NCBI RefSeq assembly: GCF_001307275.1 | Contig: NZ_CP012831.1 | Span: 5,572,501-5,636,500, forward strand | Source: Pseudomonas fluorescens | Lineage (GTDB): Bacteria > Pseudomonadota > Gammaproteobacteria > Pseudomonadales > Pseudomonadaceae | Direction of reading: 5' to 3' | DNA: 64,000 bases | Shown here: in pieces, positions 1 to 9,322 of the stretch | Numbering within the stretch: position 1 is the stretch's first letter | How the letters are laid out: every line of letters begins with the position of its first letter | Position numbers and translations under genes: made by a program | Notes under the pieces: generated by a model | Told to the model about the DNA's origin: nothing | Database searches by the model: none | What the model saw: the letters and a program-made list of their open reading frames with translations, nothing else

Positions 1-1458
1 CATGTCGGCCAGGGTTTCCGGTTGCTGGCGGGCCCAGGCGTCCAGGGCCTGGCGGGTGGCGTGGGGGTCGTTGGCCAGGCAGGTGCGCTTGAGGTCGTCC
101 AGCAGGGTGCGCGGGCTCGGTCCGGCCTGGGTCGAGCGCAGGATGGCCGGCTGCCAGCGGGCGCGCCACCACAAGCCAAAGCCGAGCAGCGTCGTGCAGG
201 CCAGGATCAGGCTGCTCAGTTGCCAATACCACAGGGTCTCGCTGTCGACCGTCGTCACGATCTGCGCCGTGCCGGCGGGCGTATCCACCATCAGGCTCGG
301 ATTGTTCGCCACCTGCAGGGTCCGCGCCGGGAGGCTGGTGCGGTCCAGGTGATCTTCCAGGGTGTTCCACCAGACCACCTCCACCGGTGGCAGCTCGATG
401 GTGCCGCTGCGGTTGGGCACCAGCGCCTCGCGGTCTTCGCGGCTGCCCACCAGCCCGCGTTCACTGCTGCGGCTGCTGAGTACCGGCTGGTCCGGATAAC
501 GTCGCAGGCCGTTGATCTCGGTGGCCGGCAGCGGTGGCAGTTGGGCGCTGGCCAGGCCTTCGGCTTCCAGGGTCAGGCTGCGGGTCAAGGAGTCGCCCAC
601 CTGGCTGTGGGTCGGTTCCGGGCTCCAACTCTCGCTCAAGGACAGGCTGCGTGCCGGCAACCAAGGCACGTCGGCCGGGTAGCTGGCGGGCTTGGGCTTG
701 ACGCTCAGTTGCAGGAGCTCGGAGCTTACCCGCATCAATTGGCCGGGCTTGGGACCCGAAGGGGCTGCGTCCTGGGCCACCGGTTCGACCAGGGTGGCGC
801 TGAAGGTCTGGGCCGGGATCGTCAGCTCACCGCTACGTTGCGGGTAGATGCCATAACGCAGCTCGATCACGCCGTGGCGCACATCGTTGATGACCTTTTC
901 ATAGGTGCGCGATTCGCCCAGTTGTTCGGTGCGGGCATCGGGGATGTGCAGTGGCGTCAGGCTGCTGTCGTCGTACAGCGACACCGAATGGTAGATGCGC
1001 AATGTCAGGATTGCCTGGGCCTGCACATACACCTGGGTCTGGTCGAGGCTGGCCTCGATGAACACCGGTGCCAGGGTCCCGGACGCATTGCGGGTTTCGC
1101 TTTCGATGACTTGCAAGGTGATCGGCTGGCTGGTCACTTCACCCAGTTGCAGCGGGGGAATGATCACGGTGCCGCTCTGGCGCGGCAGCAGGGTGACGAT
1201 CCAGCGGGTGGTGGCGCGGTTCTCGCCGTCGAGGGTCGTCAACTGGTTGACCTGACGGGTGCCGCGCACATCGAACAAGGCCTGGAGCGGGCCCAGGTCG
1301 GGTTTGCCGAACAGCGTGGCGTCGTTGGATTCCAGGGTCAGCTCCACCGTTTCCCCTGAGTTCAGGCGGCTGCGGTCCACACTGGCCGTCAGCTGTGCAG
1401 CCTGGGTTCCAGAGGCCCAGAGCAGCAAGACGAGGAGGTAGGCGGTGAAGCGGGTCAT
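1..1458 (-). CDS. BatD-like protein, partial (3' end beyond the window)
   Basis: The frame reads 486 codons without a stop from ATG 1458 to the left edge, so the C-terminus is missing. The N-terminus is a signal peptide (MTRFTAYLLVLLLLWASGTQ, cleavage near residues 21-22). A long beta-rich periplasmic region follows, and then a membrane segment near residues 415-435 (WYWQLSSLILACTTLLGFGL). This layout is that of the BatD/oxygen-tolerance family, which are membrane-anchored periplasmic proteins. The start overlaps the stop of the upstream BatB gene as ATGA, which indicates translational coupling and makes this the last visible gene of the Bat operon. The biochemical function of BatD is unknown; Bat proteins have been linked to stress and oxygen tolerance. 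Confidence 0.85.
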   Translation of the reverse strand, partial: MTRFTAYLLVLLLWASGTQAAQLTASVDRSRLNSGETVELTLESNDATLFGKPDLGPLQALFDVRGTRQVNQLTTLDGENRATTRWIVTLLPRQSGTVIIPPLQLGEVTSQPITLQVIESETRNASGTLAPVFIEASLDQTQVYVQAQAILTLRIYHSVSLYDDSSLTPLHIPDARTEQLGESRTYEKVINDVRHGVIELRYGIYPQRSGELTIPAQTFSATLVEPVAQDAAPSGPKPGQLMRVSSELLQLSVKPKPASYPADVPWLPARSLSLSESWSPEPTHSQVGDSLTRSLTLEAEGLASAQLPPLPATEINGLRRYPDQPVLSSRSSERGLVGSREDREALVPNRSGTIELPPVEVVWWNTLEDHLDRTSLPARTLQVANNPSLMVDTPAGTAQIVTTVDSETLWYWQLSSLILACTTLLGFGLWWRARWQPAILRSTQAGPSPRTLLDDLKRTCLANDPHATRQALDAWARQQPETLADM

Positions 1459-3191
1459 GGGGTTTTTCCCTGGGCCTGATGGCTTTGCTGTTCATACCAG
1501 AATTTACGCCTGAGCAGCTCGCCGGGATTGTCCGGGATCTGGCGCAGCCATTGTTCCATGGCCTGGCGTTGTTCTTCTTCATTGCGCTGGCCGGCGGCGG
1601 GACGCAGCGGCGGCGTGGTGGTCTGCTCGTCGGGCAGCTCGCTGCCCGGCACATCCTGGGCGGTGGGCGCTTGCGCGGTCCGTGGCGGCTGGGATTCGTC
1701 CGGTGTCGCGGTGGCCTCGGTGGAGGGTTGGCCCTCTTCTGAAGATTGACTCGTCGAAGTGCTATCCGGCGTTTGCTCGCCCTGGCCCGGTTCCTCGCGT
1801 TCGGCGGGCTTGGGCTCTGGTGTCGGTGGTGCCTGTTCGTTCAACAGGCTCTGCACCAGGGCCTTGTTGGTCTGGGCCGGGCGCAGGTCGGGTTGCAATT
1901 CCAGGGCTTGTTCATAGGCGTCCAGTGCGGCTTCCAGCTCACCGCTGCGAGCCAGGGCGTTGCCGCGATTGTAGTGGGCACGGGCGTCGTTGCCTTCGGC
2001 GAAGCGCCGGGCGGCTTCGCTGTATTGGCCGGCTTCGTACAGGGCGACGCCTTGCCATTGGCTGTCTTCGAAGTGGGCGGCGGCTTCGGCGGGGCGCTTT
2101 TGCTTGAGCAAGTGCTGGCCCTGCTGGTCGGGGCGCAACCACAGGTCCTGGAATTCGAAAGCGTGGCCGGTTTGCGGCAACATGAACAGCAGCGGCAGGC
2201 AGAACAGCCAGCCTCGACGCCCGGCGCAAGCGGCCAGCAGCAACAAGGGCAGGAGCAGCCAATAACCCTGGTCGGCCCAGGTGTCCAGGCGCAATGTCTG
2301 GCCGTCGCTGCGCAGATGGCGAGGACCGTCCAGCAGACCCAGGCCGCGCAGGTCGCTGTCGTCCAGCCGCGCCGGTCGGTAGCGGCCGTCCAGCTCGTTG
2401 GAGAAGGCCTTGAGGCCCGGGCTGTCCAGGCGCGGTACCAGGATCGAACCCTGGGCATCCTTGAGGTAACTGCCATCTTCCTGGGCCACCGGTGCGCCTT
2501 CGCGGGTACCGATGCCCAGCATCAGCCATTGTGTGGCGGAACCGTCCAGGACCTGGCGGATGCCTTCACGTTCCTGCTCGTTCAACGACGAACCGATCAG
2601 CAGGATCCGACCGTGGCCGAGTTCACCCTGGTCCAGCAGGGCCATGGCTTTATGAACGGCCAGGTCGGCGCGATGGCCGCTTTGGGGCATGATCGACGGC
2701 GCGAGGGCTTCGAGCAGGTTGGTGCTGGTGGCCAGGTCGTCGGACAGCGGCACCAGCGTGTGGGCGCTGCCGGCATAGACGATGATCGCGGTCTGGGCAT
2801 CGCTGCGGTTCTGCAACAGGTCCAGTACCTTGCGCCGGGCCTGTTCCAGGCGCGTGGGCGGGACATCGGTGGCGAGCATTTCCGGGGTCAGTTCCAGTAT
2901 CACTATCAGCGGATCGGCGGGTTTCTGGCTGGTCTGTTCGACCCGCGCCCAGCTTGGCCCCAGCAACGCCAGCACGATCAACAGCCAGCCCAGGCCCAGG
3001 GCAATCCACGGCAGCCGGCTTTCCCGACCACTGCCGCCACTGAGCAGTACCGCATGAAAGGCCGGCGGCAGGATCATCTGCCAGCGGCCCACCCGTTTCT
3101 GCCGGTGCCACAGTTGCCAAAGCAACCAGCCCAGCAACGGCAGCAGCAACACGAACCAGGGGCGCAGCCAGTGCGGCCAGAGGGCGATCAT
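1455..3191 (-). CDS. BatB/BatC-type VWA-TPR membrane protein
   Basis: 578 residues from ATG 3191. This start overlaps the stop of batA as ATGA and is preferred over an in-frame ATG 42 bp upstream. Two N-terminal membrane segments (near residues 10-25 and 60-78) precede a von Willebrand A domain (about residues 90-290). Another membrane segment lies near residues 305-335, followed by TPR-like repeats (about 365-450) and a Pro/Glu/Thr-rich acidic tail. It thus resembles BatB fused to the TPR part of BatC, the usual arrangement in pseudomonads. The MIDAS motif expected as DxSxS reads ELTPE, so metal-dependent ligand binding by this VWA domain is probably lost, unlike the neighbouring BatA. It probably acts at the inner membrane with the other Bat proteins and the MoxR ATPase. 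Confidence 0.85.
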   Translation of the reverse strand: MIALWPHWLRPWFVLLLPLLGWLLWQLWHRQKRVGRWQMILPPAFHAVLLSGGSGRESRLPWIALGLGWLLIVLALLGPSWARVEQTSQKPADPLIVILELTPEMLATDVPPTRLEQARRKVLDLLQNRSDAQTAIIVYAGSAHTLVPLSDDLATSTNLLEALAPSIMPQSGHRADLAVHKAMALLDQGELGHGRILLIGSSLNEQEREGIRQVLDGSATQWLMLGIGTREGAPVAQEDGSYLKDAQGSILVPRLDSPGLKAFSNELDGRYRPARLDDSDLRGLGLLDGPRHLRSDGQTLRLDTWADQGYWLLLPLLLLAACAGRRGWLFCLPLLFMLPQTGHAFEFQDLWLRPDQQGQHLLKQKRPAEAAAHFEDSQWQGVALYEAGQYSEAARRFAEGNDARAHYNRGNALARSGELEAALDAYEQALELQPDLRPAQTNKALVQSLLNEQAPPTPEPKPAEREEPGQGEQTPDSTSTSQSSEEGQPSTEATATPDESQPPRTAQAPTAQDVPGSELPDEQTTTPPLRPAAGQRNEEEQRQAMEQWLRQIPDNPGELLRRKFWYEQQSHQAQGKTP

Positions 3192-4267
3192 CGACGCCTC
3201 CGCAAGCGCAGGCGCTTGAGCCGCTGGCGCCACTCGGTGTGTTGGGACGGTTGGAACAGCGGCTGGTTGAACAGACGTTGCAGTGGATTGTCCGGCCAGC
3301 GCGCCCGGGCCACCAGCAATATGCTCAACAGCAGCGCAGCGGCCAGGGGCCAGTGATACAGCGCCAGGGCAGGGCGTGCCTGGGTCGGTTGCTGGGTCAC
3401 CGGTTCGAGCTGGTCGAGGGTGGTCTTGATCGCCAGCAATTGCTCGCCATCCTGGGCGCGAAAATAGCGACCGCCCGTGACCTGGGCAATGTCCTTGAGG
3501 GTCGGCTCGTCGAGGTCCAGGCTCGGGTTGACGCCGAGGAAGCCCGCCGTGCCACTTTGTTCCGGGTCGGCACCAATGCCGATCGGATAGATTTTCACGC
3601 CTTCGTCGGCGGCCAACCGCGCGGCGGTCAGCGGGTCTATTTCGCCGCCGTTGTTGGCGCCGTCGGTGACCAGGATCAGTACGCGACTGTGGGCCGGACG
3701 CTGGCGCAGGCGCTTGAGGGCCAGGCCGATGGCGTCGCCGATGGCGGTATTCTTGCCGGCGATGCCGATGCGCGCCTCGTCGAGCCAGCGACGCACGGTG
3801 CGGCGGTCGAAGGTCAGCGGTGCCTGCAAGTAGGCCTGGCTGCCGAACAGGATCAGGCCGACCCGGTCACCTTCGCGGCCTTCGAGAAAATCCCCGAGCA
3901 TGTGCTGGACCAGCGCGAGGCGACTGACGTCTTCGTCCTTCCACTGCATGTCGGGAAAGTCCATGGAGCCCGAGACGTCCACCGCCACCAGCAGGTCGCG
4001 ACCGCTGGCGGCAATGGGCAGCGGTTCCCCCAGCCACTGCGGTCGTGCAGCGGCGATCAGCAACAGCAGCCAGAGCAGGATAAAGGGCGCTTGTTGCCGC
4101 CAGGTCGGCAGATTGGCCCGGGCCCGACGGCCCACCAGGCCTTCCAGGTCGCCGAGGAAACTGACCTTGAGCGCCGGCTCGCCGCTGTCGGCCGCCGGCA
4201 GCACCAGGCGCATCAGCCAGGGCAGCGGCAAGAGGGTGAACACCCACGGCCAGGCGAATTCAAACAT
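3188..4267 (-). CDS. batA: BatA-type VWA-domain membrane protein
   Basis: 359 residues. N-terminal membrane segments (residues 5-25 and about 58-75) are followed by a VWA domain (about residues 85-285) with an intact MIDAS motif DVSGSMDF. A C-terminal membrane segment (ALYHWPLAAALLLSILLVA) and a basic tail come last. This is the classic BatA plan. It is encoded between the DUF4381 gene (8-nt overlap at its start) and the BatB gene (ATGA overlap at its end). MoxR-type AAA+ ATPases are commonly encoded with VWA proteins and are thought to act as metal-insertion or assembly chaperones with them. A role in envelope stress tolerance is inferred from the family only. Confidence 0.88.
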   Translation of the reverse strand: MFEFAWPWVFTLLPLPWLMRLVLPAADSGEPALKVSFLGDLEGLVGRRARANLPTWRQQAPFILLWLLLLIAAARPQWLGEPLPIAASGRDLLVAVDVSGSMDFPDMQWKDEDVSRLALVQHMLGDFLEGREGDRVGLILFGSQAYLQAPLTFDRRTVRRWLDEARIGIAGKNTAIGDAIGLALKRLRQRPAHSRVLILVTDGANNGGEIDPLTAARLAADEGVKIYPIGIGADPEQSGTAGFLGVNPSLDLDEPTLKDIAQVTGGRYFRAQDGEQLLAIKTTLDQLEPVTQQPTQARPALALYHWPLAAALLLSILLVARARWPDNPLQRLFNQPLFQPSQHTEWRQRLKRLRLRRRR

Positions 4268-4754
4268 GTTTGCGAATCCAGATTTCGACCGCCTGGGTCA
4301 GGCCGGCGATGGCTTTGTCATCGAGCTTGCATTCGGGCTTGTAGGCGCCTTCCACCAGTACCATCCAGCGCGTCAAGCCAGCGGCCGGGCAACGGTTGTC
4401 CAGGAAAGCCAGCCATTTGCGCCCGTTGAGGGTGTGGCTCTGGCTGTAGGGGTAGTGGTTGCGACACAGGCGCTTGAGCAGCCCGTTGAGTTGCTGCAAC
4501 CAGGCACCGGCCGGCGCGCCGTCGTAGGGCTTGGGCAGCCGGGCGAGTTCGGCCAGGGCGGCCAGGCGCACCGGGTCCAGGGGTTGCTCGCTGCGGTCGG
4601 CGGTACGCTTGGCGGGAATGAACCGGCGCAATTGCCACAGCCCCAGGCCCAGCAACGGCAACATCAGCAGTAGCAACCACCAGCCCGGCGCGGGCGGCCA
4701 GAAACCAATGGGCGGTGGCGCCATCAGCGGCTGCAATTGATCGAGGCTGCTCAT
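4260..4754 (-). CDS. DUF4381 family membrane protein of the Bat operon
   Basis: 164 residues from ATG 4754, whose start overlaps the DUF58 gene stop as ATGA. An in-frame upstream extension to 5090 would lie inside the DUF58 gene and is rejected. One membrane segment (about residues 22-42, with WWLLLLMLPLLGLGLWQL) is followed by a basic, soluble alpha-helical domain containing a GRKWLAFLD motif. This small protein is a regular member of gammaproteobacterial MoxR-DUF58-Bat operons. Its function is unknown. The overlaps on both sides show that it is cotranslated with DUF58 and BatA. Confidence 0.85.
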   Translation of the reverse strand: MSSLDQLQPLMAPPPIGFWPPAPGWWLLLLMLPLLGLGLWQLRRFIPAKRTADRSEQPLDPVRLAALAELARLPKPYDGAPAGAWLQQLNGLLKRLCRNHYPYSQSHTLNGRKWLAFLDNRCPAAGLTRWMVLVEGAYKPECKLDDKAIAGLTQAVEIWIRKHV

Positions 4755-5695
4755 CGGCTTTTCCCGGCCCGCTTGGGGTTCAGGTATTCGCGTAGCTGCT
4801 CGACCATGTCGCCCTGGGTACTCAGGGGCATCATCAGGATTCGCAGCTTTTGCGCCAGCAATTCCCAACGCGCCTGGCGTGCCTCGGCCTGGGCGCGATA
4901 GGCCTGGCGCAGTTCGAAATTCAGGGTGTCGAGCTCCAACTGCGCGCCACGCTGGGCGAAACGCAGCAAACCGGCGGCGGGCAAGGCGTGATCCAGCGGG
5001 TCCGACAGCGGCAGCAGCAACAGGTCGCAATGGCGCGACAGCAGGCTCAGTTGCTGTTCGGCGCTGTCGGACAACGCACGCTCGTCGCAAATCACGATCA
5101 CCAGGCTGCCGGGCCGCAGCACTTCCCGGGCCCGACGCAGGGCGATGCCGAACGAGTCGCGGTCCGGCTCGCCCTCGGTGTGCAGTGACTGATTGACCCG
5201 CACCAGCCGGTTGAGCAATTGCAACAGGCTCTGTTTGCTGCGCCGTGGCTTGACTTCGTAATGGGTGTTGTTACCGAACACCAGGCCGCCAACCCGGTCG
5301 TTGTGCCCCAGCGCGGCCCAGCCGATCAGGCTGGCGGCCTGGGCGGCGAGTACCGACTTGAACATCAGCCCCGAGCCGAAGAACAGCCGGTGGCTTTGCT
5401 CGATCATGATGAAGATCGGCCGTTCCCGCTCTTCGTGGAACAGCTTGGTGTGGGGCTCCTGGGTCCGGGCGGTGACGCGCCAGTCAATGGTGCGCACGTC
5501 GTCGCCGGCCTGGTAGACCCGCACCTGGTCGAAATCCACCCCGCGCCCGCGCAGCTTGGAGTGGTGCAGGCCGATCAGCGGGCTGCGCTGGCCCGGTGTC
5601 GAGAACAGTTGCACCTCGCGCACGCGATGGCGCATCTCGATCAGCTCCGAAAGGCTGACGCGGATGCCCGGTGCGGGCGCCAGGGGGTTATTCAT
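4751..5695 (-). CDS. DUF58 domain-containing protein
   Basis: 314 residues. It has no clear signal peptide and looks soluble. The central DUF58 block is visible in motifs such as RGRGVDFDQVRVYQAGDD and IDWRVTART (residues 49-78), followed by a VWA-like fold with EERERPIFIMIEQS. DUF58 proteins are nearly always encoded with MoxR ATPases and VWA proteins, as here. The start lies 9 bp after the moxR stop and the end overlaps the DUF4381 start. A molecular function is not established; a chaperone-assisted role with MoxR and the Bat complex is the usual inference. Confidence 0.88.
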   Translation of the reverse strand: MNNPLAPAPGIRVSLSELIEMRHRVREVQLFSTPGQRSPLIGLHHSKLRGRGVDFDQVRVYQAGDDVRTIDWRVTARTQEPHTKLFHEERERPIFIMIEQSHRLFFGSGLMFKSVLAAQAASLIGWAALGHNDRVGGLVFGNNTHYEVKPRRSKQSLLQLLNRLVRVNQSLHTEGEPDRDSFGIALRRAREVLRPGSLVIVICDERALSDSAEQQLSLLSRHCDLLLLPLSDPLDHALPAAGLLRFAQRGAQLELDTLNFELRQAYRAQAEARQARWELLAQKLRILMMPLSTQGDMVEQLREYLNPKRAGKSR

Positions 5696-5704
5696 GACTC
5701 ATGC

Positions 5705-6664
<960 letters not shown>

Positions 6665-6855
6665 CGGTGACTGTTCCTGGAAAGGGTGGCCCCAGGCGTT
6701 CGGATAACGCCGGGGCTGGGGGCGTTACTTTAATGCATGGCGGGGGGTGGCGACTAACGGGATTTTGATTGGCCGTGTGAATTGTGATCGGCTTGGAAAG
6801 ATTGTGAGGTGGGTTTGCTTGCCATGAATCCCACCCGGACAGGCGCACTTACCCC
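6665..6855. other. Intergenic region upstream of the moxR-bat operon
   Basis: About 190 bp containing the presumed promoter of the leftward moxR-bat operon. A GC-rich imperfect inverted repeat (GGCGTTCGGATAACGCC) lies near 6697-6713. No convincing promoter boxes or small gene were seen. Confidence 0.4.
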
Positions 6856-6879
6856 GTGGGAGGGAGCTTGCTCCCGCTT
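6856..6879. repeat. Single REP palindrome, GAGGGAGCTTGCTCCC class
   Basis: The element GTGGGAGGGAGCTTGCTCCC is an isolated REP unit without an inverted partner nearby. The same class recurs as pairs near 20322, 36662 and 60781. Confidence 0.75.
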
Positions 6880-7020
6880 GACCGGGCTGGCGCTCCAGTG
6901 CGAAGCACTCACAAAGTGAAGGGGTGTTTATCGGGATGTAGGAGTGCTCTGGAACAGGCTACGTTGTCTTGCGCCGTTGCCTACAACTGCGCCAGAATTC
7001 GCCGGCTTGTGCGCTTGGGA

Positions 7021-7264
7021 GGCAGGTTCTATCGTTTCCGGGTCGCTGATGAATCAGCGATCGGGTTTGGTAGCCCGGCTTTTGACTTGTCGCACAGCCC
7101 CTGTAACAGAGGCCTTTTTGGTATCTGTTTTATGGCGGTCATGCGCAGGGCGTCTTCGGACGCGCCGGTTCTCCAAGTCACCGGTCTACCAACCCGCGTA
7201 TGGCCGCCACCTTCGTTTGGTAGCGAGGTTGATGGTCTCCTTTTTCTGATTTGGAGATTCATTC
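7021..7264 (+). ncRNA. Structured leader resembling C4 antisense RNA, upstream of a DUF6124 gene
   Basis: Directly visible are three parts. First, a perfect 8-bp hairpin with arms 7043-7050 and 7053-7060. Second, two hairpins that present the identical 8-nt loop TTTGGTAG: 7062-7077 (stem CGGG/CCCG) and 7211-7228 (stem CTTCG/CGAGG). Third, a single-stranded CTACCAACCCG at 7186-7196, complementary to both loops and to the full CGGG arm of the first with one bulged T. The SD sequence GGAG at 7253-7256 can also pair with GGTCTCC at 7234-7240. Loop/antiloop complementarity of this kind is the hallmark of phage C4-type antisense leaders. From memory, C4-like leaders occur before DUF6124/DUF3077 genes in pseudomonads. 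The family assignment needs a covariance-model search. Confidence 0.55.
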
Positions 7265-7633
7265 ATGTTCAAAGTAACCCCGAACCCACCGAACACCGAT
7301 CCAACGTCACCGCGTCCAAAAACCAAGTCCCAGAAACACGACGAAGTCACCGACCGAGTCCTCGACCATTACCTGAACCCCAAGCCGGACAAATCCGAAG
7401 CAGAACCTGCTCCCGGCCAACTCTTCACCGTCAACAAAGACATCGACACCGAAAGCCTGCTTGCCAACCTCAGCGAAACCCTGGCTTCGGCCAATGCCAT
7501 GGTCAATGATCTGGCTTTCGACCTGGACGGTTCACGCCGGCATTTCCTCCTGGGCATTCAGCAACTGATCGAACTGGGCAGCCTGCTGGCGAACCGTGCA
7601 CTGGACAACATCGAAACCCGTCAGCCGACATAG
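7265..7633 (+). CDS. DUF6124 family small protein
   Basis: 122 residues. The N-terminal 60 residues are polar and Pro/Lys-rich (MFKVTPNPPNTDPTSPRPK). The C-terminal half is helical, with SLLANLSETLASANAMVNDL and a conserved-looking end (LLGIQQLIELGSLLANRALD). This matches the DUF6124 (DUF3077-like) proteins found in many copies in Pseudomonas genomes, whose function is unknown. There is no signal peptide or membrane segment. It is preceded by the structured leader ending at 7264, whose terminal hairpin can mask the ribosome-binding site, so expression is probably controlled at translation. It is monocistronic and followed at once by the REP array. Confidence 0.7.
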   Translation: MFKVTPNPPNTDPTSPRPKTKSQKHDEVTDRVLDHYLNPKPDKSEAEPAPGQLFTVNKDIDTESLLANLSETLASANAMVNDLAFDLDGSRRHFLLGIQQLIELGSLLANRALDNIETRQPT

Positions 7634-7674
7634 CCCTTGTGGCATTCCTTAAATCCTGGGCAAGCCGCAGAACC

Positions 7675-8311
7675 TGTGGGAGCCGAGCTGCTCGCGATGG
7701 CGGCGCAATATCCAACATAGATGGAGCCTGACCCACCGCCATCGCGAGCAAGCTCAGCTCCCACAGGGGATTGGCGGTGGACGCAGGAGCAAGGAACACC
7801 ACGAATCCATTGTGGGAGCCGAGCTTGCTCGCGATGACGACGGTACATTCAACTTCAATGCGGCCGAGCCACCGCTATCGTCAGCAAGCTCGTTCCCACA
7901 GGGGGATTGGCGGTGGACGCGGGTGCAAGGAACACCACGAATCCATTGTGGGAGCCGAGCTTGCTCGCGATGACGACGGTACATTCAACTTCAATGCGGC
8001 CGAGCCACCGCTATCGTCAGCAAGCTCGTTCCCACAGGGGGATTGGCGGTGGACGCGGGTGCAAGGAACACCACGAATCCATTGTGGGAGCCGAGCTTGC
8101 TCGCGATGACGACGGTACATTCAACTTCAATGTAGCCGACCCACCGCCATCGCGAGCAAGCTCAGCTCCCACAGGGGGATTGGCGGTGGACGCGGGTGCA
8201 AGGAACACCACGAATCCATTGTGGGAGCCGAGCTTGCTCGCGATGGCGGCGGCACATTCAACTTCAATGCAACTGACCCACCGCCATCGCGAGCAAGCTC
8301 AGCTCCCACAG
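7675..8311. repeat. Tandem array of inverted REP pairs, about 136-bp period
   Basis: REP units TGTGGGAGCCGAGCTTGCTC start at 7811, 7947, 8083 and 8220, giving periods of 136, 136 and 137 bp. A shorter variant starts at 7675. Each is followed by an inverted copy ending in GCTCCCACAG or GTTCCCACAG. The spacers are nearly identical. Pairs like these (REPINs) are moved by RAYT transposases, but the identical spacers suggest local tandem duplication of one unit. Some inverted copies carry the decayed core TATCGTCAGCAAGCTC. Confidence 0.9.
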
Positions 8312-8329
8312 GGATTAGCGGTGAATAGC

Positions 8330-9307
8330 TCAGCCTTTCCACACCCCCAAATTCACCAGGTTCTCCGGCCGCTCCCCCGCCAATGCCGCCAGCAGGTTGT
8401 CCACGGCGCAGCGCGCCATCGCTTCCCGGGTCTCGTGGGTGGCCGAGCCCATGTGCGGTGTCGCTACCACGTTGTCCATCTGCAACAGCGGCGAATCGGC
8501 ACTCAAGGGTTCGTGCTCGAACACATCCAGCCCTGCACCACGGATCTGGCCGTTGCGCAGGGCGTCGATCAGCGCCGCTTCATCCACCACTTTGCCTCGG
8601 GAGATATTGATGAAGAGGGTCTCGGGACGCATTCTCGCAAACGCCTGCGCATCGATCAGCCCTTGGGTTTCAGCCGTCAAGGGCAAGGTCAGGCAAACGA
8701 AGTCCGCCTGCTGCAACAATGTTTCGAGACTGCAGTAACGCGCACCGAAACGTTGCTCGACCGCGGGCTTGGGCGAATGGCTGTGGTAGAGCACCGGCAT
8801 GCCGAAGCCGAAGTGCCCGCGCTGGGCCAAGGCTTCGCCGATGCGCCCCATGCCGATGATGCCCAGGGTCTTGCCATGGACATCGGTGCCGAAATGCCGG
8901 GGGCCGATGCTCTGTTGCCAGCCGCCGCTGCGCACCAGGTTGGCCAGTTCCACCACGCGCCGGGCGGTTGCCAGGATCAGGGCGAAACCGGTGTCCGCGG
9001 TGGTTTCGGTGAGCACGTCCGGGGTATTGGTCAGCAGGATCCGGCGTTCGGTCAGGTAGTCGATGTCGTAGTTGTCGACCCCCACCGAGACGCTGGCGAT
9101 GGCTTGCAGGTTCGGCGCCAGGTCCAGTAGCGCCGCATCCAGCTTGAGGCTGGCGCCCAGCAGGCCGTGGGCCGTGGGCAGGGCGTCGCGCAGTTGTGCC
9201 AGGCCCTGGGCATCGAGGCGTTCGATGAGCGTGACTTGGGCCTGGGCTTGCAGGCGAGCCATCAATTGAGGTGACAGCGCTTTGTACAACACCACGTGCT
9301 TTTTCAT
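8330..9307 (-). CDS. kguD: 2-ketogluconate reductase (D-isomer 2-hydroxyacid dehydrogenase)
   Basis: 325 residues. It reduces 2-keto-6-phosphogluconate/2-ketogluconate with NAD(P)H in the peripheral glucose pathway. The Rossmann motif is GIIGMGRIGEALA (about residues 149-161). The catalytic Arg/Glu/His set appears in ISRGKVVDEAALIDAL, GAGLDVFEHEP and ATPHMGSAT. The family would also allow glyoxylate/hydroxypyruvate reductase. Its place as last gene of kguE-kguK-kguT-kguD, 15 bp behind kguT, makes the 2-ketogluconate assignment strong. Confidence 0.9.
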   Translation of the reverse strand: MKKHVVLYKALSPQLMARLQAQAQVTLIERLDAQGLAQLRDALPTAHGLLGASLKLDAALLDLAPNLQAIASVSVGVDNYDIDYLTERRILLTNTPDVLTETTADTGFALILATARRVVELANLVRSGGWQQSIGPRHFGTDVHGKTLGIIGMGRIGEALAQRGHFGFGMPVLYHSHSPKPAVEQRFGARYCSLETLLQQADFVCLTLPLTAETQGLIDAQAFARMRPETLFINISRGKVVDEAALIDALRNGQIRGAGLDVFEHEPLSADSPLLQMDNVVATPHMGSATHETREAMARCAVDNLLAALAGERPENLVNLGVWKG

Positions 9308-9322
9308 GGGAGGGGTCTCGAT

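Noticed and set aside
7675..8311. CRISPR-like array because of regularly repeated units
   Set aside because: The repeats are inverted REP pairs with nearly identical spacers and a period of about 136 bp. There are no unique 30-40-bp spacers and no cas genes.
7907..9130. A 407-codon plus-strand frame running through the REP array into kguD
   Set aside because: The first third is translated REP repeats and the rest is antisense to a well-defined dehydrogenase.
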